From positions 1-43,262 of the forward strand of contig MZGK01000021.1 of the NCBI GenBank assembly GCA_002085025.1: a stretch of 43,262 nt of DNA, in the 5' to 3' direction. Under the pieces are notes generated by a model. That model had not been told where the DNA came from, did no database searches, and worked only from the letters and a program-made list of their open reading frames with translations. Both the position numbers and the translations under genes were made by a program. The DNA comes from Candidatus Omnitrophica bacterium 4484_213. GTDB lineage: Bacteria > Omnitrophota > 4484-213. Shown piece by piece: positions 5,945 to 16,189 of the stretch; within the stretch, counting starts at the first letter, position 1; each line of letters opens with the position of its first letter.

Positions 5945-8900
5945 TCACTTAAACCCTGTCCCTGCGGGGATAAGGTGACCCATAATTACATTCTCCTTCA
6001 AGCCCAATAGATCATCTCGTTTTCTAGCTATGCTGGCTTCGCTAAGAATACGGGTAGTCTCTTGAAAACTGGCGGCGGAAATAAAACTCTCGGTAGCCAA
6101 AGAAGAACGAGTAATCCCTAACAAAACTAAAGAGGCCTGGGCTAAACGTTTATTTTCCTTGCGCATCTTCTCATTCTCAGCCTCAAATTCAAAGCGGTCT
6201 ACCTGTGAACCAGTTAAAAACTTGGTGTCTCCGGGGTCTTCTATCTTTACCTTTTTTAGCATCTGGCGAATAATTATCTCAATATGCTTATCATTAATCT
6301 CCACTCCCTGAACGCGATAAACCTCCTGAATTTCATTTACCAGGCATTCCTGCAATCTCTTAAAACCGGAAACCTTCAAGATATCCTGTAAAACAATAGA
6401 GCCCTCAGTAAGTTGTTGTCCCGCAGTAACATGGTCTCCGCGATAGACATCTAAACGCTTACCATGGGGAATAAGATATTCCTTCTTGGTTCCGGCCGGG
6501 TTGCTAATTATAATCTTTCTTTCTCCTCGTATAGATTCCTCTAATTCCACCACGCCGTCAATCTCGGAAATAATTGCCGGGTCTTTTGGCTGGCGGGCTT
6601 CAAAGAGCTCAGCCACGCGCGGGAGCCCCCCAGTAATATCCCTGGTTTTAGAAATCCCCCGAGGGATCTTAGCCAAAAGGTCACCACTGTGTACCTGCTG
6701 ACCGTTCTCGACAGCAATATGTGCCTGTGCCGGAAGAGGATAAAAAGCAAGAATATCTCCCTTCCTATTTTGAATAATAATCTGTGGATGCAGGTCCTCC
6801 CTTCTATAATCAACTATTACCCGTTCAGTCACCCCGGTAGAAGGATTTCGTACCTCGTGCATAGTTACGCCCTTCTTTATGTCTTCAAATCTCACCATTC
6901 CGTTTACTTCTGTTAATATTGGCAGATTATAAGGGTCCCATTTAGCCACTATCTTTCCTTTCTCTACTTCTTTATTCTCCTCGGCTATTATCGCTCCTAA
7001 GGGAACAACATGCTTTTCTAATTCCCGACCTTCTTTGTCCTGAATGCTTATCTGCCCAGAGCGACTGAGAACAATCAAGTCTCCTTCATGCATCCTGGCG
7101 GTCTTTAAATTATGATATTTAATTATCCCTTTGTTTTTGACTTTAACAAAAGAGCGCTCAACTACCCGACTGGCTGTCCCTCCAATATGGAATGTCCTAA
7201 GCGTTAACTGCGTCCCTGGTTCTCCAATGGACTGAGCAGCAATAATCCCCACTGCTTCTCCTAACTCCACTGACCTACCGGTAGCCAAATTCCGACCATA
7301 GCACTTAGCACAAACCCCTTTTTTTGCCTCACAGGTGAGCATCACTTTGTCGTTTACTACATTGACAATCCTATCCACGGCAACCCTGCCTACTATTCTC
7401 TCTTTCAAGCTGGTTACAACCTTATCTCCCTCAATAATGGCGGAAACAAAAACTCCGTTTAGAGTCCCGCAATCCTCCTCTGTAACAATTACATCCTGAG
7501 CCACATCAATAAGACGTCGGGTTAAATAACCTGCATCAGCGGTCTTGAGAGCAGTATCAGCCAATCCCTTGCGTCCACCATGGGTAGAAATAAAGTACTC
7601 AAGTACAGTAAGCCCTTCCCGAAAATTAGCAATGATTGGATTCTCAATAATCTCTCCCGAGGGCTTAGCCATCAATCCTCGCATTCCTGCTAATTGTCTA
7701 ATTTGTTGTTTGGAGCCACGCGCCCCGGAATCAGCCATCATAAATAAGGAATTAAAATCTCCCAAGCCATTAAATGTTAAATCAGCAACCTCATCGCTGG
7801 TGTGCGTCCAGATATCAACGAGTTTATTATGCCTTTCACCTTTAGTAATTAATCCTTTCTGGTACTGTTTATTAATCTCGGCAAGTTTTTCTCGAGCTTC
7901 TTTTATATATTTCTCCTTCTGAGCAGGAATTTTTACATCGCTTATCGCAATCGAAAGTCCGGAAAAAGTAGCATATTCAAACCCGATTTTCTTTAAACGA
8001 TCCAAAAGGAGTACGGTTTGCCCCTGACCGAATTTACGCAAGCAGGTAGAAATTATCTCTTTCAATTTAGATTTATCGACGACTTCATTAATAAACCCAA
8101 ATCCTTCAGGGAGAACTTGGTTGAATAAAACTCTACCTACAGTAGTAGTAATTAATTTCTGTCTTCTGTCTTCTCTCTTCCCTTTTGCGTCCTCTATTTT
8201 TATCCAGGAATGCAAACCAATCTTCTCATTTTGAAAAGCAACAACTACTTCTTCTAAATTACTAAAAGTAAGGATTCTCTCTGATTCCTTATTATATCTA
8301 GATTTGGTTAAATAATAACAGCCCAGAGCCATATCCTGGGAAGGAACAGCAATCGGCTTACCATTAGCCGGGGAAAGAATATTATTGGCTGATAACATCA
8401 ATAGGCGCGACTCTGTTTGGGCTTCAATAGATAAGGGAATATGAATAGCCATCTGGTCCCCATCAAAATCAGCATTAAATGCAGTACACACTAAAGGGTG
8501 AATGCGAATAGCATCTCCTTCTGTAAGCAGAGGTTGAAAGGCTTGAATTCCTAAACGATGCAAAGTAGGAGCGCGGTTTAATAAAACAGGATGTTCTTTA
8601 ATTACCTCTTCTAAAATATCCCACACCTCCTGGCACACCTTCTCTACCATTTTTCGGGCCCCTTTAATAGTATGGACAAAATCTCTATCTCTTAATCTTT
8701 TAATAATAAAGGGCTTGAATAACTCCAGAGCCATCTTTTTGGGGATGCTGCACTGATGAAGCTTAAGCTCAGGCCCAACAACAATCACTCCCCTACCTGA
8801 ATAATCAACCCTTTTCCCTAATAAATTCTGACGAAATCTCCCCTGTTTCCCACGCAGGGCGTCACTTAAAGACTTTAAGGGTCGGTTATTAGCCATTATT

Positions 8901-9925
8901 ACGCGCCCATGTCTTCCGTTATCCAAGAGAGCATCTACTGCTTCCTGGAGCATCCTTTTCTCATTGCGAATAATAATGCTTGGGGCATCTAATTCCATAA
9001 GTCGCTTTAGGCGATTATTTCTATTGATGACCCGCCGATATAAATCATTCAGGTCACTAGTAGCAAATCTTCCTCCATCTAAAGCTACCAGTGGCCTTAA
9101 ATCCGGCGGGATTACCGGAAGGACCTCTAAAATCATCCACTCAGGTTTGTTATCTGATTGCCTAAATGCCTCTACAATCTTCAATGTCTTGATTATCTTG
9201 TGTTTGTTTGTGCCTGATTTATATCCTCCCCTAACAAGTCCTTTATTCTCCGCTTTATGGGAGGCGAGAGCTTTGCGCAAACGAGAAGACATACGTCCTA
9301 GATCAACCCTGGACAAAAGTTCCTTTATCGCTTCTGCTCCCATTTTAGCCCTGAACTCCCTTGGTGAATCCTCTGTTCGCTCTTTAATACTGCGAACACT
9401 ACTCTTATTCTGTTTTGGAGATTTCTCTAACGGGGTGAATTTCAGGTTTTGCCTTAATGCCTGCTGATACTCCTCTTCATTCAGAAGTTGCTTTGGTTTA
9501 AAAGAAGTCTCGCCAGGGTCAATAACTATATACTTCTCATAATAAAGTACCTTCTCTAAATCCTGAACACTCATTTCTAATAAACTGCCGATAGCACTTG
9601 GAAGAACCTTAAAAAACCAAATATGAGAAACCGGAGCGGCTAATTCAATATGACCCATTCGCTCCCGACGAACACGGGAATAAGTAACCTCTACCCCGCA
9701 ACGGTCACAAATAACCCCTTTATGCTTAATCCCTTTATATTTTCCGCAACTACACTCCCAATCCTTTACCGGGCCAAATATCTTCTCGCAAAATAGACCA
9801 TCCTTTTCGGGCTTAAATGTGCGGTAATTAATCGTCTCCGGTTTCTTCACCTCTCCTCTTGACCACGACCTAATTTTTTCAGGAGAAGCTAAACCAATAC
9901 TTATACTATCAAAATGGAAAGCCAT
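5945..9925 (-). CDS. rpoC: DNA-directed RNA polymerase subunit beta'
   Basis: This catalytic subunit of RNA polymerase has 1326 residues and appears intact. Near residue 59 is the N-terminal zinc site [20 protein letters not shown]. The active-site motif NADFDGDQM lies near residue 480, the bridge-helix and trigger-loop region near residues 740-900, and the second zinc site ([15 protein letters not shown]) near residue 865, before [20 protein letters not shown]. It follows rpoB after a 91-base gap. At about residues 577-590 the coding DNA contains the word GAAGACAGAAGACAGAA, identical to intergenic words elsewhere in the window, giving a charged [10 protein letters not shown] loop. The stop lies 4 bases from the multi-hairpin element before rpsS. 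Confidence 0.99.
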   Translation of the reverse strand: MAFHFDSISIGLASPEKIRSWSRGEVKKPETINYRTFKPEKDGLFCEKIFGPVKDWECSCGKYKGIKHKGVICDRCGVEVTYSRVRRERMGHIELAAPVSHIWFFKVLPSAIGSLLEMSVQDLEKVLYYEKYIVIDPGETSFKPKQLLNEEEYQQALRQNLKFTPLEKSPKQNKSSVRSIKERTEDSPREFRAKMGAEAIKELLSRVDLGRMSSRLRKALASHKAENKGLVRGGYKSGTNKHKIIKTLKIVEAFRQSDNKPEWMILEVLPVIPPDLRPLVALDGGRFATSDLNDLYRRVINRNNRLKRLMELDAPSIIIRNEKRMLQEAVDALLDNGRHGRVIMANNRPLKSLSDALRGKQGRFRQNLLGKRVDYSGRGVIVVGPELKLHQCSIPKKMALELFKPFIIKRLRDRDFVHTIKGARKMVEKVCQEVWDILEEVIKEHPVLLNRAPTLHRLGIQAFQPLLTEGDAIRIHPLVCTAFNADFDGDQMAIHIPLSIEAQTESRLLMLSANNILSPANGKPIAVPSQDMALGCYYLTKSRYNKESERILTFSNLEEVVVAFQNEKIGLHSWIKIEDAKGKREDRRQKLITTTVGRVLFNQVLPEGFGFINEVVDKSKLKEIISTCLRKFGQGQTVLLLDRLKKIGFEYATFSGLSIAISDVKIPAQKEKYIKEAREKLAEINKQYQKGLITKGERHNKLVDIWTHTSDEVADLTFNGLGDFNSLFMMADSGARGSKQQIRQLAGMRGLMAKPSGEIIENPIIANFREGLTVLEYFISTHGGRKGLADTALKTADAGYLTRRLIDVAQDVIVTEEDCGTLNGVFVSAIIEGDKVVTSLKERIVGRVAVDRIVNVVNDKVMLTCEAKKGVCAKCYGRNLATGRSVELGEAVGIIAAQSIGEPGTQLTLRTFHIGGTASRVVERSFVKVKNKGIIKYHNLKTARMHEGDLIVLSRSGQISIQDKEGRELEKHVVPLGAIIAEENKEVEKGKIVAKWDPYNLPILTEVNGMVRFEDIKKGVTMHEVRNPSTGVTERVIVDYRREDLHPQIIIQNRKGDILAFYPLPAQAHIAVENGQQVHSGDLLAKIPRGISKTRDITGGLPRVAELFEARQPKDPAIISEIDGVVELEESIRGERKIIISNPAGTKKEYLIPHGKRLDVYRGDHVTAGQQLTEGSIVLQDILKVSGFKRLQECLVNEIQEVYRVQGVEINDKHIEIIIRQMLKKVKIEDPGDTKFLTGSQVDRFEFEAENEKMRKENKRLAQASLVLLGITRSSLATESFISAASFQETTRILSEASIARKRDDLLGLKENVIMGHLIPAGTGFK

Positions 9926-9936
9926 AATTTTAGCCA

Positions 9937-10005
9937 GAGGACAGTTTACAGTCTATAGAAAAAATCTGTCTCCTGTTATCTGTTTTCTGTATCCTTGCAG
10001 TTCTT
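9937..10005. repeat. ACAGATAACAG word array in the rpoB-rpoC gap
   Basis: The words AGAGGACAGTTTACAGTC and CTGTCTCCTGTTATCTGTTT oppose each other. The same word family recurs in the rplJ-rplL gap (about 14439-14495). No gene is visible in this 91-base gap. Confidence 0.6.
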
Positions 10006-10016
10006 TTATTAAAACA

Positions 10017-13000
10017 TTAAACGACTCCGGGGTTTCTGAATGAAAAACATTCTCTCCGGCCGAGCACATCATCACTCTTTACGGTAAGCAATTCCTGCAA
10101 GGTGTAAGCTGCTCCATAAGCCTCCAAGGCCCAGACCTCCATTTCCCCAAAACGCTGTCCACCAAACTGGGCTTTTCCTCCCAGAGGTTGTTGAGTAATC
10201 AAGGAGTAAGGACCAACAGAACGGGCGTGAATCTTATCCTCCGCCAGATGATTTAACTTCATCATATAAATATAGCCAACAGTCACTTTCTCATCAAATG
10301 CCTTGCCAGTTATCCCATCAAACAAAGCAACCTTTCCATCCTCGGGCAGCCCTGCTCTTTTCAACTCTTCTCTTATCTGCTCCTCGCTAATTCCATCAAA
10401 TACCGGAGAAGCATAATAGGTATTTAAAACCTTTGCTGCCCAACCTAAATGCGTCTCCAGAATCTGACCAAGATTCATCCGTGAAGGCACCCCCAGAGGA
10501 TTCAAAACTATCTGTACCGGGGTCCCATCAGGCAGAAACGGCATATCTTCCTCAGGCAGGATCTTAGCCACCACTCCTTTATTCCCATGCCGACCAGCCA
10601 TCTTATCTCCTACAGAAAGCTTCTTCTTGCAGGCAACCGAAACTATAATCTTCTTCAAAACCCCGGTCGGGAGTTCATCCCCCCTCTTCAATCTATTTAT
10701 TTCTTCTCTCTCTTGACTGTCAATCTGCTGGGTCCTTTGACGATATGTTTCCTCAATCTCCATAACCTCCTTTTCTTTAGAGGAAGAAATCTTAAGAGCA
10801 AAGAGATAATTCAAAAGTTTAGGAAAGAGATCACCAGTAATGAGCTTGCCCTTTTTAAAAATAATCTTGCCTTTTCTGTCCAACAAATCTCCTTGCAACT
10901 GCTCTCCGATCAGCACCCTTTTTATCGCCTCAACCATTGTCCTCTTTATTTCTCGTTTAGCGGCCCTAGCTTGCTTTTGAATTTTTTCAATCTGAATAAG
11001 CTCCTTAGTTTTCTCTTTTCTACTCTTCTTCTGTAAATGCTCAAAAATCTTTATATCAATTACTACCCCTTTAACCCCCGGAGGGACAACCAGAGAAACA
11101 TCCTTTACATCACTTGCCTTCTCGCCAAATATTGCCCTCAATAACCTCTCTTCGGGAGAAAGTTCGCTTTCACTTTTGGGGGCAACCTTTCCCACCAAAA
11201 TATCTCCCGGACCTACCTCTGCTCCGAGGTGCACAATCCCATTTTCATCCAACTTCTTGAGAGCTTCTTCACTCATATTAGGAATATCGCGAGTAATTTC
11301 TTCTGGGCCTAATTTAGTTTCCCGACACTCTATTTCAAATTGCTCTATGGAAATAGAGGTATACAAATCCTCCTTGATTACCTCCTCACTAATCAACACA
11401 GCATCCTCAAAATTAAATCCCCGCCAGGGCATAAAAGCAACCAAGAGATTTCTCCCCAGGGATAACTCTCCGCCTTCAACAGAAGGCCCACTGCTAATAA
11501 TTTGCCCTTTCTTTATCCTTCCTCCTTCCCTAACAATTGGTCTTTGATTTATGCAGGTAGAGGCATTGCTTCTTTCAAACTTTCTTAATTTATAAACCCC
11601 GTTAGAAACCTCAGACGAGAGCTCTCCCCGAGAGTCTTTTTTAACAGGGCTTATTACAATTTCATCAGCAGATACACTCTCTACCTTTCCATCTTGTAAA
11701 GCAATCAAAGCGGCTCCCGAATCCTCGACTATCTTCTTTTCCAAGCCGGTTCCTACCAAGGGAGGTTCAGGAAAAAGAAGAGGAACAGATTGACGCTGCA
11801 TATTCGAACCCATCAAAGCCCGATTAGAATCATCGTGCTCTAAAAAAGGAATTAAACCAGCGGCTATGCTTATCAACTGTTTTGGAGAAACATCCATATA
11901 GTCTATCTTATGAGGAGGGAGTTTTGAAAAATTCCCTCCTAAACGACAAGAAATATAGGGGTCAAGAAAACAGCCCTGCTCATTCAGGCGGGCATTTGCC
12001 TGAGCAATAGCATATTTACCCTCTCTATCAGCGGAAAGATACTCAATAATAGAGGTAACTCGCTTCTTCTCTACTTTTCTATAAGGGGTCTCCAGAAAAC
12101 CAAATCTATTTACTCTGGCGTATGTGCTTAAAGAAACGATCAGACCAATATTAGGACCTTCAGGGGTTTCAATAGGACAGATGCGACCATAGTGGGACGG
12201 ATGGATATCACGCACCTCAAAACCGGCACGTTTGCGGGTAAGCCCGCCTGGGCCAAGGGCGCTCAGGCGCCTCTTATGAGTGAGTTCAGCTAAGGGATTG
12301 GTCTGGTCCATAAATTGAGAGAGTTGGCTGCGGGCAAAAAAGTCCTTAATGCTCTCTGAGATTATTTTATGATTAATTAAACTATGCGGCTTGACTTCCC
12401 CTTTGGAACTACGAGAGACACTTTTCTTATGACCGCGTGGCAAGAAAGCCATCTTCTCTTCTATCGCTCTTCGCAACCTGGCCAGAGAAAAACGAAATTG
12501 CTCCTGCAGTAACTCTCCTACTGTTCGGACTCGTCGGTTGCCTAAATCGTCGATATCGTCAACCTCTGTTTTACCCTGTTTTAGTTTAAATAGATAGTTA
12601 ATCGCCTCCACCACATCTTCTTTGGTAAGAGTTCTTTTGCTTAAAGGAACAGAAAGATTCAATTTTCTGTTGATTACAAACCTACCTGCCTCTCCCAGGT
12701 CATATCGGCGGGGGTCATAAAGCAGTTGGTCTCTCCAAAGTTTGGCGCTCTCAAAATCTTGGCGATCATCAGGTCTAATCTTCTGGTATAAATCCATCAA
12801 AGTTGCTTCAAAACTCGGATAGGGGTCTTTGCTCAAGGTATTAATGAGGCTCTTTACTTCATCGCTTTCAAATTCCTGAGTATCCTTCGCAGTAAAGACC
12901 CGCACAGAATCCAATGCTCCCAGAGAACTCTGATGAATAAGCTTGGTCAACAAAGATTGGTCTATCTTTTGCCCTGGGGAAATAATAACATCCCCCTCTT

Positions 13001-13721
13001 TGTTCAGCACTGTCTCAGCACTAACTCTGTTGAGTAATCTTCGCGAAGAAAAGTGCCCTCCTATTTTAATTGCTTCAGTAGAACAAAATAATTGAATAAT
13101 TTCGTCATTAGAAGCACATCCTAAAATTTTTAATAAGGAAGTAGCCAATAGCTTATGGCGACGATTAAAATAGGCATATAAAATGTTAGTGGGCTGAAGT
13201 TCTATTTCTATCCAGACCCCGTAACAAGGGATAATGCGAGCATAAAAAACTTGTTTGCCCTCACCCTGGCTCGTTTGCTCAAAGCAAATTCCCGGCGAAC
13301 GATGCAATTGATTTACAATCACTCTCTCTACACCATTGATAATAAATGTCCCTGATGAAGTCATTAAAGGAACCTCCCCAAGATAGATTTCCTCTTCCTG
13401 AGTAGGTATTGAGGGTTCTTTGCTTACCAAACGGACCTTTATCTTTAAAGACCCGGAATAAGTAAATCCTTGACTGCAGCATTTCTTAATAGAATATTTG
13501 GGCATCCCAATAGAGTAACTTATAAATTCTAATCTAAGCTTGCCATCCGAACTTTCAACAGGGAAAAATCTGAGAAAAGCCTCCTGGAGCCCTCGTTTCT
13601 TCCTCGAAAGAGGCAAGGAATCAATCTGCAGAAAATCACGAAAAGACTTGGTCTGCACTTCTACCAAATTTGGCAGTTTTAAAACCTCGGGGATACGAGA
13701 AAAAGTTTTTCTTTTAATCAT
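10017..13721 (-). CDS. rpoB: DNA-directed RNA polymerase subunit beta
   Basis: This is the catalytic beta subunit, about 1234 residues and complete. Visible landmarks are the rifampicin-pocket region LSQFMDQTNPLAELTHKRRL followed by SALGPGGL and EVRDIHPSHYGRICPIETPE near residue 480, the DDSNRALMGSNMQRQSVPLL block, GRNLLVAFMPWRGFNFEDAV near residue 770, KLSVGDKMAGRHGNKGVVAK near residue 1030, and the C-terminal GGKAQFGGQRFGEMEVWALE. The rifampicin-contact residues match the sensitive consensus. I prefer ATG at 13719-13721; the frame extends six codons to an ATG at 13739, but that start lies inside an AACTTTGGCA hairpin. Neither has a strong Shine-Dalgarno sequence. It is preceded by rplL as in the standard rpoBC operon. 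Confidence 0.98.
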   Translation of the reverse strand: MIKRKTFSRIPEVLKLPNLVEVQTKSFRDFLQIDSLPLSRKKRGLQEAFLRFFPVESSDGKLRLEFISYSIGMPKYSIKKCCSQGFTYSGSLKIKVRLVSKEPSIPTQEEEIYLGEVPLMTSSGTFIINGVERVIVNQLHRSPGICFEQTSQGEGKQVFYARIIPCYGVWIEIELQPTNILYAYFNRRHKLLATSLLKILGCASNDEIIQLFCSTEAIKIGGHFSSRRLLNRVSAETVLNKEGDVIISPGQKIDQSLLTKLIHQSSLGALDSVRVFTAKDTQEFESDEVKSLINTLSKDPYPSFEATLMDLYQKIRPDDRQDFESAKLWRDQLLYDPRRYDLGEAGRFVINRKLNLSVPLSKRTLTKEDVVEAINYLFKLKQGKTEVDDIDDLGNRRVRTVGELLQEQFRFSLARLRRAIEEKMAFLPRGHKKSVSRSSKGEVKPHSLINHKIISESIKDFFARSQLSQFMDQTNPLAELTHKRRLSALGPGGLTRKRAGFEVRDIHPSHYGRICPIETPEGPNIGLIVSLSTYARVNRFGFLETPYRKVEKKRVTSIIEYLSADREGKYAIAQANARLNEQGCFLDPYISCRLGGNFSKLPPHKIDYMDVSPKQLISIAAGLIPFLEHDDSNRALMGSNMQRQSVPLLFPEPPLVGTGLEKKIVEDSGAALIALQDGKVESVSADEIVISPVKKDSRGELSSEVSNGVYKLRKFERSNASTCINQRPIVREGGRIKKGQIISSGPSVEGGELSLGRNLLVAFMPWRGFNFEDAVLISEEVIKEDLYTSISIEQFEIECRETKLGPEEITRDIPNMSEEALKKLDENGIVHLGAEVGPGDILVGKVAPKSESELSPEERLLRAIFGEKASDVKDVSLVVPPGVKGVVIDIKIFEHLQKKSRKEKTKELIQIEKIQKQARAAKREIKRTMVEAIKRVLIGEQLQGDLLDRKGKIIFKKGKLITGDLFPKLLNYLFALKISSSKEKEVMEIEETYRQRTQQIDSQEREEINRLKRGDELPTGVLKKIIVSVACKKKLSVGDKMAGRHGNKGVVAKILPEEDMPFLPDGTPVQIVLNPLGVPSRMNLGQILETHLGWAAKVLNTYYASPVFDGISEEQIREELKRAGLPEDGKVALFDGITGKAFDEKVTVGYIYMMKLNHLAEDKIHARSVGPYSLITQQPLGGKAQFGGQRFGEMEVWALEAYGAAYTLQELLTVKSDDVLGRRECFSFRNPGVV

Positions 13722-13730
13722 AATACTTAA

Positions 13731-13866
13731 CTTTGGCATTCTGCCAAAGCTGCTTAAGCCCCAATAACTATTATCCCGGTTTGGTTATTGGTTATTGGAA
13801 TTTGTTTGTATCTTGTATCTTGGTTATTGGTTATTGCAACGATATTTGTCATTGGTCATTGAGACT
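13731..13866. repeat. CTTTGGCA hairpin plus CCAATAACCAA word array (rplL-rpoB gap)
   Basis: CTTTGGCATTCTGCCAAAG is a perfect hairpin at 13731-13749, related to those at 5226-5249 and 5469-5494. It is followed by TTGGTTATTGGTTATTGG, TTGTATCTTGTATCTTGG and TTGTCATTGGTCATTG words. The same vocabulary appears at 16230-16460 and 26825-26965. Confidence 0.75.
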
Positions 13867-13875
13867 TGGGACCTC

Positions 13876-14427
13876 TCACTTTACCTCTACCTTCGCCCCT
13901 ACAGCCTCTAATTTTTTCTTTATCTCTTCTGCCTCTTCTTTGTTAACATCCTTCTTTACTGTCTGGGGGGCCTGCTCTACTAAATCCTTTGCCTCCTTTA
14001 ATCCCAGGGTAGTAACTGCTCTAATCTCTTTAATCACCTGGATCTTTTTATCTCCCACGGTGGTGAGAACTACTTCAAAACTACTCTTTTCTTCATCTTT
14101 AGGGCTTTCCTTAGAGGCAACAGAGGTAACCCCCGGAGCCGCTACTACCGGCGCTGCCGCAGAAACGCCAAATTTTTCCTCTAAGGTCTTCACCAACTCT
14201 GAAAGTTCAATTAGGGTCATTTTCTCGATGGCACCAACCACATCCTTTAATCTCTGGCTGAGAGATGCCTCTTCTTTTTTCTCTTGAGAAATAGGTTTCC
14301 TCTCTTTGTCCTCTTCCTTTTTCTTTTTTTTCTCGGCAGGTATCTCTGATTCTTTATCCTGCGAAACTGCTCCTTCCTCTTTGCCTTTCTCTGCGTTTTC
14401 TTTGATTTGCTTTTTTTCTTCAGTCAT
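13876..14427 (-). CDS. rplL: 50S ribosomal protein L7/L12 with long charged N-terminal extension
   Basis: L7/L12 forms the stalk dimers that recruit translational GTPases. The C-terminal 125 residues are a normal L12: dimerisation helices [20 protein letters not shown] and [13 protein letters not shown], an alanine/valine hinge, then [20 protein letters not shown] and [16 protein letters not shown]. Ahead of this lie about 57 extra residues, nearly all Lys, Glu, Gln, Asp and Ser, including a run of Lys near residue 33. The total of 183 residues is about 60 above the norm. The ATG at 14425-14427 has a strong GAGGGAGGAG ribosome binding site just upstream, and no start candidate lies directly before the canonical domain, so the extension looks real. 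It follows rplJ as expected. Confidence 0.97.
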   Translation of the reverse strand: MTEEKKQIKENAEKGKEEGAVSQDKESEIPAEKKKKKEEDKERKPISQEKKEEASLSQRLKDVVGAIEKMTLIELSELVKTLEEKFGVSAAAPVVAAPGVTSVASKESPKDEEKSSFEVVLTTVGDKKIQVIKEIRAVTTLGLKEAKDLVEQAPQTVKKDVNKEEAEEIKKKLEAVGAKVEVK

Positions 14428-14470
14428 TGCTCCTCCCTCTTGTCAGGAGACAGAACTCAGAAAAATTCTG

Positions 14471-14995
14471 TTATCTGTTACCTGTTCTCTGCTTTCTTAA
14501 TTCCTCTATCACCCTCACCAGTCTTCTTAAATGCTCTTTTAATATGTAGGTAAAATTAGTTAAAGGAGACTGGATAAGGTTTAAAAACATAGCAATTATT
14601 ACTTCCTTAGATGGCAAAGCGGCAATCTTCTCAATATATTGGGGAGAAAAAAAATCATCGCCGATTATTCCTCCCTGGATATTAAAATTCGGGTGTTTGG
14701 CCTTAAAACCAACGGAAACCCGTGCCAATTCTTCAATACTGCCTCCATAACAAACACCTGTTTGTCCGCTTAAATCAAGAGAGACATTCCTTTTAATTCT
14801 TCGCAAAGCTATCTTAAAAAGGGTATTCTTTACGCCGAAATAAGACGCAGAAATAGAAGCAAGCTTCTCTCTCAACTCTTCAACTTCAGCAACGGTCAAC
14901 CTCTGATGATTAGCAATCAGTAAAGCCGAAGAGCCGGAAATTCTTTTGATTATCTCCTCTACTATTCCTCTTTTCTCAAAACTGACTTTAGGCAT
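14471..14995 (-). CDS. rplJ: 50S ribosomal protein L10
   Basis: L10 anchors L7/L12 dimers to the ribosome through its long C-terminal helix. The 174-residue product has the rRNA-binding domain: KRGIVEEIIKRISGSSALLI near residue 8, LTVAEVEELREKLASISASY, VKNTLFKIALRR near residue 55, and IQGGIIGDDFFSPQYIEKIA near residue 105. The helix at residues 145-170 (FTYILKEHLRRLVRVIEELR) carries the L12 sites. The final residues (KQRTGNR) are read from an ACAGGTAACAGATAACAG word in the following gap. It lies between rplA and rplL as is standard. The gap to rplA is only 28 bases, too short for the usual L10 leader. Confidence 0.97.
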   Translation of the reverse strand: MPKVSFEKRGIVEEIIKRISGSSALLIANHQRLTVAEVEELREKLASISASYFGVKNTLFKIALRRIKRNVSLDLSGQTGVCYGGSIEELARVSVGFKAKHPNFNIQGGIIGDDFFSPQYIEKIAALPSKEVIIAMFLNLIQSPLTNFTYILKEHLRRLVRVIEELRKQRTGNR

Positions 14996-15023
14996 TGTTG
15001 GTTTTAAAATTATCCTTCTGTAA

Positions 15024-15707
15024 TTAGCGCTTGGTTATTTTAAGTCCTGGGCCCATTGTGCTGGAAATAGCCAGGCTTTGAATATAATGCCCTTTCAGCC
15101 CGGCTGGTTTCTTTTTCTTTACTGCTTCTATCAGGCAAGAAATATTTTCTTCGATTTCCTGCTCTGAAAAAGAGATTTTGCCTACTGCTAAATGAATACC
15201 CCCATCCTTATCGTTCTTGAATTCTACTTTTCCCTTTTTTATCTCTTGGACTGCCCTGCCTATTTCATTGCTAACTGTCCCTGCCTTTGGGCTGGGCATT
15301 AGCCCGCGCGGGCCTAAAATCCTCCCTAACTTGGCTATCTGGCGCATTACATTAGGCGAACAAAGGACAGCATCAAATTCCATCCAACCCTTTTCTATTT
15401 TCTCTATCAAATCCTTAAGGCCAACAAAATCAGCGCCGGCCTCTTTGGCCTCTTGGGTTAATTTCTCATCCTCGCAAAAGGCCAGAACCCTCTTTTTCTT
15501 GCCTGTCCCATAAGGTAAAACAACACTGCCCCTCACTGACTGTTCTGTTTTTTTGGGGTCAATACCTAATTTTAGAGAAAGCTCCACGCTTTGGTCAAAT
15601 TTAGGTTGAGGCACCTCTTTCAAAACCTTAATTGCCTCTTTTATCTCATAAACCTTATTTTTATCTACTGACTTATAATTTTCTCTAATTCTCTTACTCT
15701 GTTTCAT
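15024..15707 (-). CDS. rplA: 50S ribosomal protein L1
   Basis: L1 forms the mobile stalk that escorts E-site tRNA and, in many bacteria, represses its own operon. The 227-residue product is full length: a lysine-rich N-terminus, FDQSVELSLKLGIDPKKTEQ with SVRGSVVLPYGTGKKKRV, domain II with the signature LGRILGPRGLMPSPKAGTVS near residue 127, and the C-terminal IQSLAISSTMGPGLKI. It is 39 bases from rplK and 28 bases from rplJ, the normal tight spacing of this operon. No sign of damage. Confidence 0.98.
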   Translation of the reverse strand: MKQSKRIRENYKSVDKNKVYEIKEAIKVLKEVPQPKFDQSVELSLKLGIDPKKTEQSVRGSVVLPYGTGKKKRVLAFCEDEKLTQEAKEAGADFVGLKDLIEKIEKGWMEFDAVLCSPNVMRQIAKLGRILGPRGLMPSPKAGTVSNEIGRAVQEIKKGKVEFKNDKDGGIHLAVGKISFSEQEIEENISCLIEAVKKKKPAGLKGHYIQSLAISSTMGPGLKITKR

Positions 15708-15745
15708 TTTTCAATGACGCCACAATTTAGGCGACTGCAAGGAGA

Positions 15746-16183
15746 CTAAATTGCAGTTTCATTTATACCTATCCCCATACTTCTTGCCGTCCCTTCAATG
15801 ATCTTTACAGCCGCAGCCAAATCCCCTCGCACATTTAAATCCTTCATTTTGGTCCGGGCAATCTCCTCTATATCCTTTCTGCTTACTTTCCCAATCTTTT
15901 CTTTGCCGGCATTGCCGGAGGCCTTAGCCAGACCACAAGCCCTTTTCAAAAGAACTGCGACTGGTGGACTCTTGACAATAAAATCAAAGGATTTGTCTTT
16001 ATAAATGGTCAGAACAATTGGCAAAATTAGCCCCTCTTTCCCCTTGGTCTTCTCGTTAAACTCCTTGCAAAACCCCATAATGTTAACCCCATGTTGCCCT
16101 AAGGCAGGTCCTATGGGAGGAGCAGGATTTGCCTGTCCGGCCGGAATCTGTAATTTCACCTTTGCGATAATTTCTTTAGCCAC
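15746..16183 (-). CDS. rplK: 50S ribosomal protein L11
   Basis: L11 binds the GTPase-associated 23S rRNA region with L10. The 145-residue product has [20 protein letters not shown] and [20 protein letters not shown] at the N-terminus, [20 protein letters not shown] in the middle and the C-terminal RNA-binding end with [20 protein letters not shown] and [10 protein letters not shown]. It is the first gene of the rplKAJL-rpoBC operon. secE and nusG, which commonly precede it, are missing; upstream lie 300 bases of word arrays, a 44-residue ORF and a protease gene. Confidence 0.98.
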   Translation of the reverse strand: MAKEIIAKVKLQIPAGQANPAPPIGPALGQHGVNIMGFCKEFNEKTKGKEGLILPIVLTIYKDKSFDFIVKSPPVAVLLKRACGLAKASGNAGKEKIGKVSRKDIEEIARTKMKDLNVRGDLAAAVKIIEGTARSMGIGINETAI

Positions 16184-16189
16184 GTTTCC

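Noticed and set aside
8964-9467. 167-codon open frame on the plus strand
   Set aside because: It lies wholly inside rpoC on the opposite strand, has no ribosome binding site and shows no recognisable domain. It is a shadow of the conserved gene.
13733-14287. 184-codon plus-strand frame across the rplL region
   Set aside because: It reads antisense through rplL and the CCAATAACCAA repeats. The apparent hydrophobic N-terminus is repeat-encoded.
14996-15023. L10 autoregulatory leader before rplJ
   Set aside because: The rplA-rplJ gap is 28 bases and shows no room for the L10-L12 binding structure.
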